Source of the DNA: Typhlomys cinereus
Lineage: Eukaryota > Chordata > Mammalia > Rodentia > Platacanthomyidae
DNA: 64,000 nucleotides
Assembly: GCA_023101885.1 (NCBI GenBank)
Contig: JALPQD010000005.1
Location: 2,313,020-2,377,019 of the forward strand
Direction of reading: 5' to 3'
Shown here: positions 22,640 through 33,229 of the stretch, piece by piece
Layout of the letters: each line of letters starts with the position of its first letter
How positions within the stretch are numbered: position 1 is the first letter of the stretch
Made by a program: the position numbers and the translations under genes
Notes under the pieces: generated by a model
Databases searched by the model: none
Told to the model about the DNA's origin: nothing
Seen by the model: the letters and a program-made list of their open reading frames with translations, nothing else

Positions 22640-23210
22640 AAGAGAGAGAAAGAAAGAGAGAAAGAAAGAAAGAGGAAGGAAGAGAGAAAGAGAGAGAAAG
22701 GAAGGAAGAAAGGAAGGAAGAGAGAGAAAGAAAGAGAGAGAAAGAGAGAGAGAAAGAGAGAGAAGGAGAGAAAGAAAGAGAAAGAGAAGAAGGAAGAGAG
22801 AAAGGGAGAGAAAGGAAGGAAGAGAGAGAGAAAGAAGAGAGAGAAGGAAGGAAGAAAGGGAAGGAAAGAAGAAAGGGAAGGAAGGAAGGAAGGAAAGAAA
22901 GAAGGAGAGGAGGAAGGAAGGGAGGAAGGAAGGGAGGAAGGAAGGGAGGAAGGAAGGGAGGAAGGAAGGGAGAAAGGAAGGGAGGAAGGAAGGGAGGAAG
23001 GAAGGGAGAAAGGAAGGGAGGAAGGAAGGGAGGAAGGAAATAAGAAAGGAAAGAAGGAAGGAAGGAAAGAAGGAAGGAAGGAAGAAGAAGAAAGGTTAGT
23101 AGTGGGAAGGTGGGAAGGGGGATGGGACTGGGGACGAAGGCGTGAATCACTCATAAACTCATGGTAATCATATATGAAACAATAACAGAAAGAAATTCAT
23201 GGTAAGCCCA
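21660..23210 (+). repeat. L1 3' UTR (murine Lx-like)
   Basis: The order resembles the 3' UTR of old murine L1s: 'ctgactggatttaagaccca', 'cctggtattataaccagaac', 'agccctaaacaggacattca', 'cccaaggctcaggaaacact', 'gaagagggagtggcaagatt' and 'cacgcagcagctatatata'. A vast purine tract follows, then 'aactcatggtaatcatatat' and 'gaaacaataacagaaagaaa'. Part of it recurs at 52325-52790. No ORF2 remains. Confidence 0.65.
22535..23095 (+). repeat. (GAAA/GAGA/GGAA)n polypurine tract
   Basis: About 560 bp of nearly pure purine, changing from GAAA/GAGA units to GGAA and then a 12 bp GGGAGGAAGGAA pattern. It sits where L1 3' UTRs carry a G-rich polypurine tract, so it probably expanded from that. Frames of over 200 codons through it are artefacts. 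Confidence 0.95.
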
Positions 23211-23779
23211 AGAATTATAGGTAGAAATCAAAACGACACCAGTAAGCGGCAGGTTAGACTCAGGGCTCCTGGGAAGCCCTGTTTTCACGTGAACTTAGCA
23301 ACCAGCGCCACTCCAGTTCGCTCCCTTCTGTCACTCTGGTAATCCCTCTGACACTGGGAAGTTACCCTGCAGCAGCGGGGCCTGTTGGGGGCGTTGACCT
23401 TGGCTCCCCTCACCACCACTCTCAGTGTTGCCGTAAGCCTGGTTTTAGGGCCCGAAGTTGGCTGCCCTTGAAAGAAAATGAGAAAACCTGAGTTTGTGAG
23501 CCAGCTTGGTCCCCGGCCCAGCTACCCTGCCAGAGCCGGTGAACAATCCTGAGTCTGTGATGGCCTTTGGGGCCAGGACGCCCGCGGGAGGAGCGCAGAT
23601 CCTCCAAGATGACAGCGAAGGAAGGACCAGCCCGCACTGCCCAAACGCTGTGAATGAGCCCCTCTTCTCCCCTGGACAGGCTCAACTGTTTTTTAATCTT
23701 CAGGTTTATTACACCCAAAAATGAGAGAGAGAGGAGAAGGAGGACAAGGAGGAAGAGGAGGTAGATGGCTTCCTCTTTG
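23211..23779. other. Single-copy DNA, no gene seen
   Basis: Moderately GC-rich with several CpG near 23580. Competing frames on both strands and no recognised repeat. Confidence 0.4.
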
Positions 23780-23872
23780 CCAGAGTGGGAGACTAAAGTA
23801 GGAGACTCCCATGAATTCATGGCCAACCTGGTCTACATAGAAAAATCCCGACTCAAAGAAGCGAGCAAATAA
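23780..23872 (+). repeat. B1 3' half
   Basis: 'tcatggccaacctggtctac' followed by 'atagaaaaatcccgactcaa' and an A-rich end matches the 3' half of a B1. Confidence 0.6.
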
Positions 23873-23875
23873 AAA

Positions 23876-24025
23876 GGGCCGGCCGTGGTTGTTCATGCCT
23901 GTGATTCTAGCTGTTAGAGGAGGAGGCAAGACGCCTGTCTCAAGTCCCAGGCAAGGCCAACCTGGGCATCACAGTAAGTGCCGGGCCCACCTGGACAGCA
24001 ACTTGAGAGCCTATCTCTAAAACAA
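23876..24025 (+). repeat. B1-like SINE
   Basis: 'gggccggccgtggttgttca', 'tgcctgtgattctagctgtt' and 'ccaacctgggcatcacagta', ending 'ctatctctaaaac'. Directly follows another B1 half. Confidence 0.65.
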
Positions 24026-24959
24026 TAGTGATCAACTATTTTTTAAGGTTAAAGGAGACTCTTGGAATCTTTAAGAACAGCAAGAGGATGCCAGACAATA
24101 AACTATTAAAAGTAGTGATACAGTAAAAATTAAAATTACTGCATTCTGTGAGGCAGCTGGGGGAAGGCAGTGTATGACTCTCAATGATGTGGAAATGACA
24201 TGATCACTCACCAACCCTGTCAAGCATGCCCTCCAGCATCCCTGGAATCCTGTGATCAGGTCCTGGATGTGGAAGGGCTTCGTCTCTGCTCAGGACTTGA
24301 GCTTCAGTCAGTCAGACGCTCCTCATGTTCAGGCCAACACTTGGTGACCCTGAAACATAATGCAGAGGGAACCCAGCTCTCACCAGAGCCAGGCTTAGAG
24401 TAGAAGTTATTTCTTCCGGGCCTGACCTTTGCTGCCAGAAATTCCCAGCATTTCTAGGGGCCTCAAGAAATGTGCACATTCCCGGAAACAGGTTGCACTT
24501 TAACAAGTTAACCGTGCCCATTATCTCAGAGTCAGACCCACGAGCGTTCATGGTTTTGGAACGCAAAGATAGGCTGTGGTTCGGGGCTGCTTGGATTCAA
24601 TGTCCGCTTCTGACACTTGTTCCTACCCTCAGAAGGTGCCAGCATGTGAGGGGACCACGAGAGAAGATTCCAGTGGCGGACTGCAGGGAAGGGCACACAT
24701 GCATTCCTTTGCCCTCCCGGTCTTTCACCTTTACCTCCACGGTGATACATCAGGTTGACTCAGATAGCATTGCTCCACTAGAAATACAATACGAGCCATA
24801 TTTGTAATTTATAATACTTTTCCTGGCAATCCATTTACAAAAAGGTAAGAAGAAAGAGTTAAGATTAATTTTATTCATATACATTTTACTCAAATATATC
24901 TAGAATATTATCATTTTAACACATAAAACTGCTAATGAGATATTTTCCATCATTGTGCA
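24026..24959. other. Single-copy DNA, no gene seen
   Basis: A faint MIR-like patch may exist near 24570-24610. A 111-codon frame at 24472-24807 is opposed by frames on the other strand and has no domain signature. 24820-24960 is AT-rich. Confidence 0.4.
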
Positions 24960-25178
24960 CGGTGCGCGTGCACACACACATGTATGCATGCACATGGGGA
25001 GACCCATGGTATCATTCTTCGGGTGCTAGCCCCTTTTTTGGCGACAGGGTCTCTCTCACTGGCCTGGATTTCGCCCAGTAGGCTAGGCTGGGTGGGCACT
25101 CCTGAGAACTGGATCTAGAGATCCAACTGAGGTCCTCATGCCTTGCCCACCAAGCCATCTCCTCAACCCTGCTTTACA
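24960..25178 (-). repeat. B4-type SINE
   Basis: After a CA/TG-type tail, 'gcgacagggtctctctcact', 'ggcctggatttcgcccagta', 'ggctaggctgggtgggcact' and 'aagccatctcctcaaccctg' are the complement of a B4 with its tRNA-like head at the right end. The B1-like centre is deleted. Confidence 0.75.
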
Positions 25179-25782
25179 TCTTCTTTTGGAGGCCAACTCT
25201 TTCAAAAGCTGGCTTGTGCTTTTCTCTCATAGCAGTTTGTGTGTGCCAGCAGCCACAGGTAGGTACCGCACTGTGGCTCGTGGCTCTGGAACAAGGCCAG
25301 CGTGAGTAAACTCAAACAGCAGTCCCGGCTATTTACCTTGAAGACCAGCCGAGAGACCTCCAGCAAGTTACTAAAGCCGCGCTGGTTCTCCCTCTGGAAA
25401 ACCCAACGATGAAACCAATGTATATCACGGGGAACATTAAACCCAGACAGATGGCGGAAGCGCCAAAGAAGATGGGGCCCCTGTTTCATGCAGCTTGGGT
25501 CTTCCCCACCTGCCAATCCTAGTCCATTTTAAAGCCTCATTCAAGGGTTACCTCCTCTGTGAAGCCTAACTAGCTGCTCATCAGTTGCTCCTGGTTCTAG
25601 GCCAACTTGAATTTGTTCAGTTGTCTGTCTTGGTTCTTGGTGCTTTCTACTTTGTTTTGTGGCTTTGAAACTGGCTCCCTGTCTGTCTTTCACTGTATCT
25701 CATGTGTTCTAAGATAGATTTACCACTTTTTAGCATCTTGAAATCAGCATTCATTTTGATATAACTGGCAAGGTTTCTCCCC

Positions 25783-25784
<2 letters not shown>
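25179..25784. other. Single-copy DNA with a possible L2 patch
   Basis: 'aagcctcattcaagggttac' and 'ctcctctgtgaagcctaact' at 25530-25575 resemble the L2 3' end. Nothing else is recognised. Confidence 0.4.
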
Positions 25785-25840
<56 letters not shown>

Positions 25841-25850
25841 TCTATACACA
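25785..25850 (+). repeat. (TG)n with CGCGCG end
   Basis: Alternating purine-pyrimidine throughout, ending in a CG run. It adjoins a B4-type SINE on the minus strand and is likely its expanded tail. Confidence 0.95.
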
Positions 25851-26168
25851 CTCACACACATGTGAGTATGGGCATAGATGTGTGTGGAGACAAAAGGACA
25901 ACTTGGGTGTTATCCTCAGGAATTATCCACATTAACTTTTTTAGACAAGGTCCCTCATTGGCCTGGAACCTGCTGAGTAGGTGATGCTGGCCAGCCAGTG
26001 AACCCCAAGGATCTACTTCGCTCCAGCTCCCTGGCCTTGGGAATCGCTCCCCTCAGTCTTCATTTATTTGTTTATCTCTTTTTTAATGTGGGTCCTGAGG
26101 CTTGAATTCCTACCCTCATGCTAGCAAGACAAGCACTTTATTCCCTCAGATCATCTTCTTAGCCCCCT
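25851..26168 (-). repeat. B4-type SINE, full length
   Basis: 'ttagacaaggtccctcattg', 'gcctggaacctgctgagtag', 'tgctggccagccagtgaacc', 'aatgtgggtcctgaggcttg' and 'agcaagacaagcactttatt' cover the whole complement of a B4. Confidence 0.8.
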
Positions 26169-28624
26169 TTCTTGGCAAGATTTCTTTTAAGCAGGTGTGA
26201 TAGTAATACAGGGCATAAATTTGATAAATTTCAGTGTTTGCCTTTGTGTTGCCAGGCCCTGGGCTCAGTAAAGGTAATAACGGCATCGAATGTCCTGACA
26301 ACACTAGTTAAAGTTTAGTGCAATGGCGGCGCATGTCAGTGCGTGTAAATTACCCATCTGGCCACCTCTCCTGCTTCTGGGTGGAAAACTGTCAAAGGTT
26401 GAAGATGGAGCTTGTTCTCAGTAGTGGGCTGGGCACCTGGTGAGAGGCCAAAATCTAATACCTGATTTCTGAAGAGCAGGCACGTGGGAGGAAAGCTACC
26501 CCACCTTCCTCACCACGGGGCTGTGGCCCTTCGTCCCGGTACCCAATCGCTGCTGCCCAAGTGGAGCAGACCAGGAGAGCCAGAGTGTCTTTCCCCCTCC
26601 TCCCCCAAAGCTGTCTGCTTCCTTAGAAGCAGAAACCCCACAGGGCCCCTAAAAGATCATCTTTCAAAGGGCTTACTACAAGGCAAGAAGGGTTTTTAAA
26701 TGTCAAGGCTTCTGACACAGCCTTTTCCTTAAGTCCACAAGCTACCATTGTCAAATCACATGTGCCATCTCTGGTTCTGTTCATAAAATGATAATCAAAA
26801 ATCTCTCTTACCAGGAGAGCTCCAACTTACCTTGGTGCTAAACATGAGCACAGATTGAAAAATACTTGGTCCAAACAATGGAAGGGGAATAGGCCCGTAG
26901 AGACCTTTTGATTAGTTTTGTTCCTGAGACGGACTGTTTCAGAAGAAGGAATTCCAAAAGATCCGAAGATGAAATGTGCGGAAGACGCACAGTTCCTATA
27001 AGCGGACACTGGCCTCTGAGCCTTCCACGGTATCTCGAAGCTGTCACTTGAGGGTGTGCTTTGATGTTTCCTTGGTTAGGACATAGGAGCACCTGCCAAG
27101 CAGCAAAAGGACTCAGTTGATGGATCTGGGTTCTTTACTCACAGCAATACTGTCTCCCTAGCTACCAAAATCTCCCCCATAAGGAAATCATATGCGTTCC
27201 ACCTTTGCAAGCAGGAAAACACTTAGGCTGAATTAAGGATGTGTAGTTTGATGCTTACGCGCCTCAGAAAACATTGCCTTAGTCATGTGGTCGAAGTAAA
27301 TTGCTCTCTGCCTTACCAGACTCTTCTGCCTGCTAGATTCAGGGTGTGGAGACCTAGGGCTGAACCTGGCTGGAGAGGGGGCTGCAGGGGCCCTGGCTCT
27401 CCTCCCTCCTTCTGTTTGATGGCTGCAGCATCTTAGATGTGAAAGGGAAGTCAGTTACACAGTCGGTTAACTTCCTGTTTGCCTTCTCTTCCTTCTCTAC
27501 CCTAAGCTCAGTTTGAATGAAAAGACTGAATGAAAAGTGTCACCAAGTTGAACTGCTCTCATCAGACCCTCCTTGGGTGCCCCAGCTGCTCCACACGCTT
27601 CCTACATTCTGCCCCCTCTGCCAGCTTTGGAAACTCCCAGAGCTAAGGCTACAGAAAAGGCAAGACTTCTGGGAGCTGCAAATGAGATGCTGTTCCGTAC
27701 CCTTTCCTCTTGCCTGGCTCAGACAGTAACTCATGGTGGTTGTGTAGGAGGCACCTACAGTTCCACTAAGGAGACAGGGAGAGCTTGGGTGGGTGGGGGG
27801 CGAAGACCAGGGAGACTGGGCAGGAGAAAGAGGAGATCTTAGCTCTTCACAGCGACTACCCGGGCAGTTCTTGCCACGGACACACCTGGCCATCAGTAGT
27901 CCTCTTTCTTAAGCAGCGGTTTTGATCAATCTCCTTTCCCACAGTTCAGCTGAGGAATCCTCCCCTTCTCCCCCAGCTCCAAATGATTGACAGGAACTGT
28001 GGAGGAAGCTGAGGAGGGAGAGAAAAACACAGGAGCACATGCGTTTATGGAGTCCCAGATTTCTTATCTGCCGGCACTTCCTGGGGAATCAACTTCCTCC
28101 GGCCACGGCACTGCACCCTCCTTCAAAGAGGTCCCGTCCGTCCCTCTGTCCCTTGTGTACAGTGAGATAAGGACATTTCCAGACGGACAGGCCCCTCTTC
28201 TGAGATACTCCTTTCCCGTCATCCAGCTCCACTTTCTCCACCAAGCGAGACTCATTCATGCTAACATGAAGAAAACACGATCGACATTAATCCTATACAT
28301 CTTTGAAAAAAATCTCTGCAATGAACACAATCTAAGGACTTGGACAAAATGACTTTCATTTTTTTAAATGCACTTGTTTGTTTTAGAGTGTGTGTGTATA
28401 AGGGGGTATCAATATGTTGCTGATAAATTCACAACCTAACAGCTTGGGGGAACAAGGGGATTTTATTTCTTGCTTATGATTCTCCATTACAGCAGAGTTC
28501 ATATCAACATGGGAGCTCAGTGAACTGATCATCCCACCCATATCCCCTGGTTTGCTTGGGCAAACCCCACCTGCCAGACTGCACGTACGCCAAAGTCTGC
28601 TGAAGTTTGGCAAACTACTTCATT
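26169..28624. other. Single-copy DNA, 2.4 kb, no gene seen
   Basis: The longest stretch without a recognised repeat in the left half. Frames of 117-121 codons (27540-27893 minus, 27987-28352 plus) overlap opposing frames and have no domain or splice context that I can defend. Confidence 0.4.
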
Positions 28625-28639
28625 AACTTCTTCCATCTT
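28625..28639 (+). repeat. Possible target-site duplication, left copy (inverted L1)
   Basis: AACTTCTTCCATCTT resembles AACTTTCATCTT at 30130-30141 if a 3 bp gap and one mismatch are allowed. Weak by itself, but it lies where the model predicts. Confidence 0.4.
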
Positions 28640-29638
28640 TTTTTTTTTTTTTAAGATGCTAGCACTGCATGTATGGGCATATTCTGGTTTCATTAAATAA
28701 AATGTTTTTTAAATTTTATTTATTTATTTATTTATGTATGTATGTATGTATGTATTTTTCTGCTCATACAAACATAATAGGTACCCCTGTCCCCTCCCTC
28801 CCTCCACCCCTCCCTGGACCTCCCTACTTCCTCCCCCCTTTCCCCTTCCTTTTCCTCCTCCTTTTCCCCCTCCCTCCCTTTCTCCCAGTGCCCCCTCTTC
28901 CCCCATCTCTGAAGCATCCTTTAATGTGTATATCAAACTTTCCTCTGGGTTCTCCTTTCTGATGAGGTGTAAGGACTCAGTGGCATTTCCTAGAACTCTT
29001 TCTTGTGTTCCCGTTAAGTATAGGAGCACTATTGTGACTGTTAATCCCTTGTTTCTAAGGATCCTAGTGCCTTTAGTCCATGCTAGATTTTGAGGGGTCA
29101 ATGATATGTTGGTCATTGTGCAGTTCATGCAGAGTCCTATTATAATTGCTTTGGCCCTAACTTGTGTGGAGTATCTTGCATATTCATGACTCCTTCCATC
29201 CTTGTGCTCTTACAATCTTACCGACGACCCCTCTTCCGCAAATTTCCCTGAGCTTCAGGATGGGGAGAGATTAGGCAGGCCTGATTCCAGGTGATTGATA
29301 GAGAGTCTCTGATGTTCTGAATTATGGTTTATTGACTTTTTTTTTTCAGTTTTGTTGCTCCTGCAATGCCCTTGGCTCCATCCTGATAGGTATTGGATGT
29401 CACCCCTTGCAGTCCTTGATGGTGGCCTATTATCTCTGCTGTAGCATGATCCCTTCTCTCCTTGTTTCTGGCGGGGCCCTCCTTCCGCTTCTCTCCTGTT
29501 TATAATCTTTGCAATTACTGTAGATATTGCAGAGATTTACCTTTGAATACATCTCTAAGTGTGTTTGGTACTAGGATCCACCTATTAGGGAGTACATACA
29601 GCGCTTACTTTTCTGTGTCTGGGATACTTCACTCAACC
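28640..29638 (-). repeat. L1 3' segment of an inverted insertion
   Basis: Read on the minus strand it runs from the end of ORF2 ('gtatcccagacacagaaaag') through the 3' UTR, past a G-rich purine tract (complement of 28791-28890), to an A-rich end at 28710-28757. A further T run lies at 28638-28652. The same 3' UTR recurs at 53653-54293. Confidence 0.8.
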
Positions 29639-30136
29639 TTAGCCATCAGGGAAATGCAAATCAAAACCTCCCTGAGATATCATCTCACTTCGGTCAGGAT
29701 GGCAAAAATCCACAATACAAACAACACCAAATGCTGGAGAGGATGTGGAGAGAGGGGAATTCTCCTACACTGCTGGTGGGAACGCAGGCTCATACAACCA
29801 CTCTGGCGAGCCGTCTGGCGATATTTAAAGAAGTTAAAGATTGAAATGCCATATGACCCAGCTATTCCACTTTTGGGAATAACCCCCCATACAGCAAAAA
29901 TTCACCTTGATAGCATAAGCACGACCGTGTTCATAGCAGCATTGTTTACAATAGTAAAGTCATGGAATCAACCCAAATTTCCAACAGTTGACGAGTGTTT
30001 AAGGAAAATGTGGTACATCTATACAATGGAGTACTACTCAGCCATCAAAAATGATGAATTAATGCAATTTGCTGGAAAATGGATGGAATTAGAAGCAATT
30101 ATATTGAGCCAAGTATCCCAGACCCAGAAAACTTTC
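29639..30136 (+). pseudogene. L1 ORF2 C-terminal segment, inverted part
   Basis: This is the last ~165 codons of L1 ORF2, still open. Visible are the 'LAIREMQIK' stretch, the C-terminal Cys-rich region around '[16 protein letters not shown]', and the '[17 protein letters not shown]' block, ending in 'SQTQK'. The last cysteine usual in the Cys-rich motif reads Arg here. It meets the minus-strand L1 part head to head at 29638. The larger 246-codon frame (29462-30202) joins L1 antisense, this segment and flanking DNA and is not a gene. Confidence 0.9.
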
Positions 30137-30149
30137 ATCTTATCCAGCT

Positions 30150-30265
30150 GCCCAGGGAATAGTCCCACCCACCGACCCTGTGGGTCTTCCCAAATCTATT
30201 AGATACTCTTCTGCAGGCTTGCTTAGGACTTGAGTTGAGTCTTGGTTGTCAAGTGACACTTGTAG
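30150..30265 (-). repeat. Rodent LTR-like repeat fragment
   Basis: 'ctgtgggtcttcccaaatct' and 'tcttggttgtcaagtgacac' match the complement of the start of the repeat family also seen at 34733-35070. Class uncertain (LTR or nonautonomous DNA element). Confidence 0.4.
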
Positions 30266-30374
30266 CTAATTCGCACAGGGGACATTTGTGCACATGAACA
30301 AGGGTCCCCCCTTCTGCCTTGTTTGAAGGCAGAAGGAATTTTTGCTGTTTCTCCAGTGCCCACCTCCAGCTGGT

Positions 30375-30541
30375 CTAGGAGCTTCTGAGAGATTCTCCGT
30401 CTCTGCTTCCATTGCCCTGGAGGAGCACAGAGATTACAGACTATATAAGTGCACCCGGCACTTATTTGGTTTCTGGGGACTTGAACTCAGGTCCCCACAG
30501 TGGGACAGCAAGCACTTTTACCCAGCCATCTCCTCAGCCTC
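30375..30541 (-). repeat. B4-type SINE, partial
   Basis: 'ttctggggacttgaactcag', 'gtccccacagtgggacagca' and 'ttttacccagccatctcctc' give the complement of the tRNA-like head. The B1-like body is degraded. Confidence 0.65.
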
Positions 30542-30675
30542 TGACTTGATTTTTAATCATCACATATATCCAGGTCATGAAAGTCAAGGACAGAGAGAAC
30601 CGCTTTAACATGACAGATGCTGAAGGGAGGCACCATCCATATGAAAGGTACGATTCTAAGTGATGTTTTTGCTAC

Positions 30676-30688
30676 AAAAGACACTACC
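30676..30688 (+). repeat. Target-site duplication, left copy (Dip-like SINE)
   Basis: AAAAGACACTACC matches AAAAGACATTACT at 30983-30995 with two changes. Confidence 0.75.
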
Positions 30689-30887
30689 AGTGGCTCAGGG
30701 GTTAAGCCTCTGCCTTGCAGGCGGAAGGTCCCGAGTTCGGATCCTAGACCCCATGTATAGACGCCTGGTGGAAGCGGGAGCGGCCTGCGTTTCCGGTCCT
30801 GGTGGGCGGAGCCTGTGAATCCCAGGGCAGAGTAAACAAGGAGGAGGTGCAGACAGTCCTTGATGGTTCCCAAATTCATCTGTGGTT

Positions 30888-30933
<46 letters not shown>

Positions 30934-30982
30934 ACATATATACACACACATGCACACATATGCACAATTGAATAAATAATAA
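30689..30982 (+). repeat. Dip-like SINE, young subfamily, 5' shortened
   Basis: It starts at 'tggctcaggggttaagcctc', lacking the first ~11 bp. It then has the young-subfamily body: 'agacgcctggtggaagcggg', 'cggtcctggtgggcggagcc' and 'ttcatctgtggttccacaca'. After a CA tail it ends 'tgcacaattgaataaataat'. Many CpG are still intact. Confidence 0.9.
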
Positions 30983-31207
30983 AAAAGACATTACTGATGG
31001 GCACTGAATAGATTCTGGGATGTGAAGCTCGCACTGTAGCAGTGTTGCTTTCCTCATCTTAATAGTTGTAGTGTGATTATGTATGTGAGTGTCATTGCTC
31101 ATAAGAAACACATACTATCATATCCACTGGTGACAGTGCATGACGTCAACAATTTTTCCTTGGATAAAATTTGTACTATTGCAAGTTTTCTTTAAACCTG
31201 AGGTAAA

Positions 31208-31235
31208 GAAAAAAAAAAAAAAGAGAGAGAGAGAA
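31208..31235 (+). repeat. A-rich/GA simple repeat
   Basis: An A run passes into GAGA. Probably a retroposon tail whose body is not recognised. Confidence 0.7.
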
Positions 31236-31324
31236 ATCTACTCTGGGTCTAGCAAGCTCATTTTCAGAAACCCATGAATATGATTGAGAAGAAAATACAA
31301 GGCTACAATTATGTTTGCCGACCG

Positions 31325-31660
31325 AAGTAAGGCAAAGGTGAGGCTGGAAAAAATGGATAAGTAGGTAAAGCACTTGCCATGAAATAAAGTAAGGACTGGA
31401 ATTCGGGTCCCCAGAACCCCTAGGAATAACCAGGTGGGTTTGGCAGCTCACATGGAATTCCATAGACACTGGCTAGCTAGACTATCCCAAGGACAGGCTC
31501 TGGATCTATCTAGAGACCCTGTCTTGATATATAAAGTGGAGAGCAGTTGAGACAGACACTTAGCATCAACCTCAAGCCTCCACATGCACACACACACCAT
31601 CCCCCACAAGTCTACCCTCACCCATAAACATGCACAAGCACGCACCACACATATACAATG
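31325..31660 (+). repeat. B4-type SINE, full length
   Basis: Head 'taggtaaagcacttgccatg', 'gaattcgggtccccagaacc', B1-like body 'ctggctagctagactatccc' and 'ctgtcttgatatataaagtg', then 'aacctcaagcctccacatgc' and a CA tail. Confidence 0.85.
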
Positions 31661-31664
31661 GAAA

Positions 31665-31990
31665 AAAAGTTAAAAAAGAGAGACAACTCAAATGCCCACC
31701 TGTTAAAGGAGTGGCTGAGTAAGCTATTGAATATACACATGCTAAAAGGACAGGAAATAGCTGTGTACATTACTATGGGTATCTGCAGCAAATAATCAGC
31801 AAAAAGAACCAACAAGAAGAAGTCGTGTGTGCGTACACAGACACACAGAAAGGAAACTGTATGTGTGCATTGTGTTGTGCAACATATTACAGATAAATAG
31901 AAGAATCAAACACAAAATTGAAAAAATGATTATCTGTAAGAAAAGACAAAATACTTTATAGTAACTAGACTAATTTCTATTTTAGTGGGC
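31665..31990 (+). repeat. Old L1 3' fragment
   Basis: 'aactcaaatgcccacctgtt', 'aaaggagtggctgagtaagc' and 'attgaatatacacatgc' follow the end of ORF2 of an old L1 class. Heavily diverged. The right end is approximate. Confidence 0.45.
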
Positions 31991-32194
31991 ATATTGGGCT
32001 TTTGAATCATGTAAACATTTCATTTAATTAACAAAATAATCCTGCAAATAAAGTGGCACATTGATCTTAAGTCTGAATACACTTTTATTGAAAGTTGCAT
32101 TGAGAAGATCTAGTCTAAGGTTTTAAACTTCAGTTAGACTGAGGTTTCAGGGGGCTACATCCTAGAGACAGTAAGAACTGGAAGAATGAGGTCT

Positions 32195-32425
32195 GATCTG
32201 GTGCTCTTGGCCTGCAATTCCAGCTACTTGTGAGGCTGAAGCAGGTGGATCATAGGTTTAAGGCTAGCCTGGGCTACAGAGAAGAGTCAAGGACAACCTG
32301 AGAACTTTAGGGAGACCTTGTTCCAAAATAAAAAGAGGCTTGGGGTATTGTGTAGTTGTAGAGCACTTGCTAAGCATGTGCCGGGCCCTGGATTCAAGTC
32401 CCAGTACAGCAGAAGAAAAAAACAA
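32195..32425 (+). repeat. B1 followed by ID SINE
   Basis: B1: 'ttccagctacttgtgaggct', 'gcaggtggatcataggttta', 'aggctagcctgggctacaga'. ID: 'ggggtattgtgtagttgtag', 'agcacttgctaagcatgtgc', 'ggattcaagtcccagtacag'. The B1-then-ID order is the reverse of the usual composite, so they are probably two separate insertions. Confidence 0.75.
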
Positions 32426-32498
32426 GTAAGAAAAACACCTAAACCCTTTTTGTGAACTACATTGTTGTGAAAATGTTGGTAGTTTTTTTGCAAGAGGG

Positions 32499-32499
<1 letters not shown>

Positions 32500-32527
<28 letters not shown>
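32500..32527 (+). repeat. (TG)n microsatellite
   Basis: About 14 TG units with no obvious SINE attached. Confidence 0.9.
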
Positions 32528-32530
<3 letters not shown>

Positions 32531-33229
32531 TATAGCAATGGCATAATTTTGTGATGATATCTATCATTCCTGGTGACTGAACACCAATATTTTCAACAAT
32601 GAGAGAAAGGAGATATAGAATTGAGGCTGTTAAGCAGAATTCTTGTAAACCTGAATTTGGACTGGAAATGTCAGAATGAATTCATGTATGGTAAAAACAA
32701 ACAAAATTGAGTCCCAGCTTGGTCTACTGGCAAAGCCTGGAAACACTGACCAGACCAGTTAGCAATACACCCCTGTGCCCACATGAGCCCCAGATCAACA
32801 CCTTCTTCCATGGGCAGGGATAAGAAGCGACTCCAGGGAGACGTGGATTCCAAATTTACAGCAGAAAAGTCACGAGTCCTCCCTAAAATATTCAGTCCTA
32901 CTAGAGTCCAACACAGCTCTCAAAGCCTTCTGTGAGCGTTGTGAAGGACCAAGGAGCCACGCACAACAAAACAGAAGCTAAAGGAGCGCATAACATGACA
33001 TAAGGAATGGGAAGAAAACTCCCATTCAAACTGAGGAGCACATGCTAACAATCAGATTTCATCAGCAAGAGAGAAGAAAGGAAAAGGGAGGAAGAAGGAG
33101 AAGGAAGAAAAAAGAAAGGAGTTAGAGAAAGAGGGAGAGACAGAGAAAAAAGAGAGAGAAACTGATTCATCACTGTGTGGGCCTTGTTTGACTCTTGATA
33201 AGCAAACTTAAAGCTATAACATTCGTGAG
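32528..33229. other. Single-copy DNA, no gene seen
   Basis: Contains a purine-rich patch at 33066-33162. No coding signal. Confidence 0.4.

Noticed and set aside
22427..23167. Open frames of 246, 221 and 204 codons on both strands
   Set aside because: They are read-through of a purine tract and give only Lys/Glu/Arg or Ser/Phe/Leu/Pro repeats.
29462..30202. A 246-codon frame as a host gene
   Set aside because: Its start lies in L1 antisense sequence, the core is L1 ORF2 and the end is flanking DNA.
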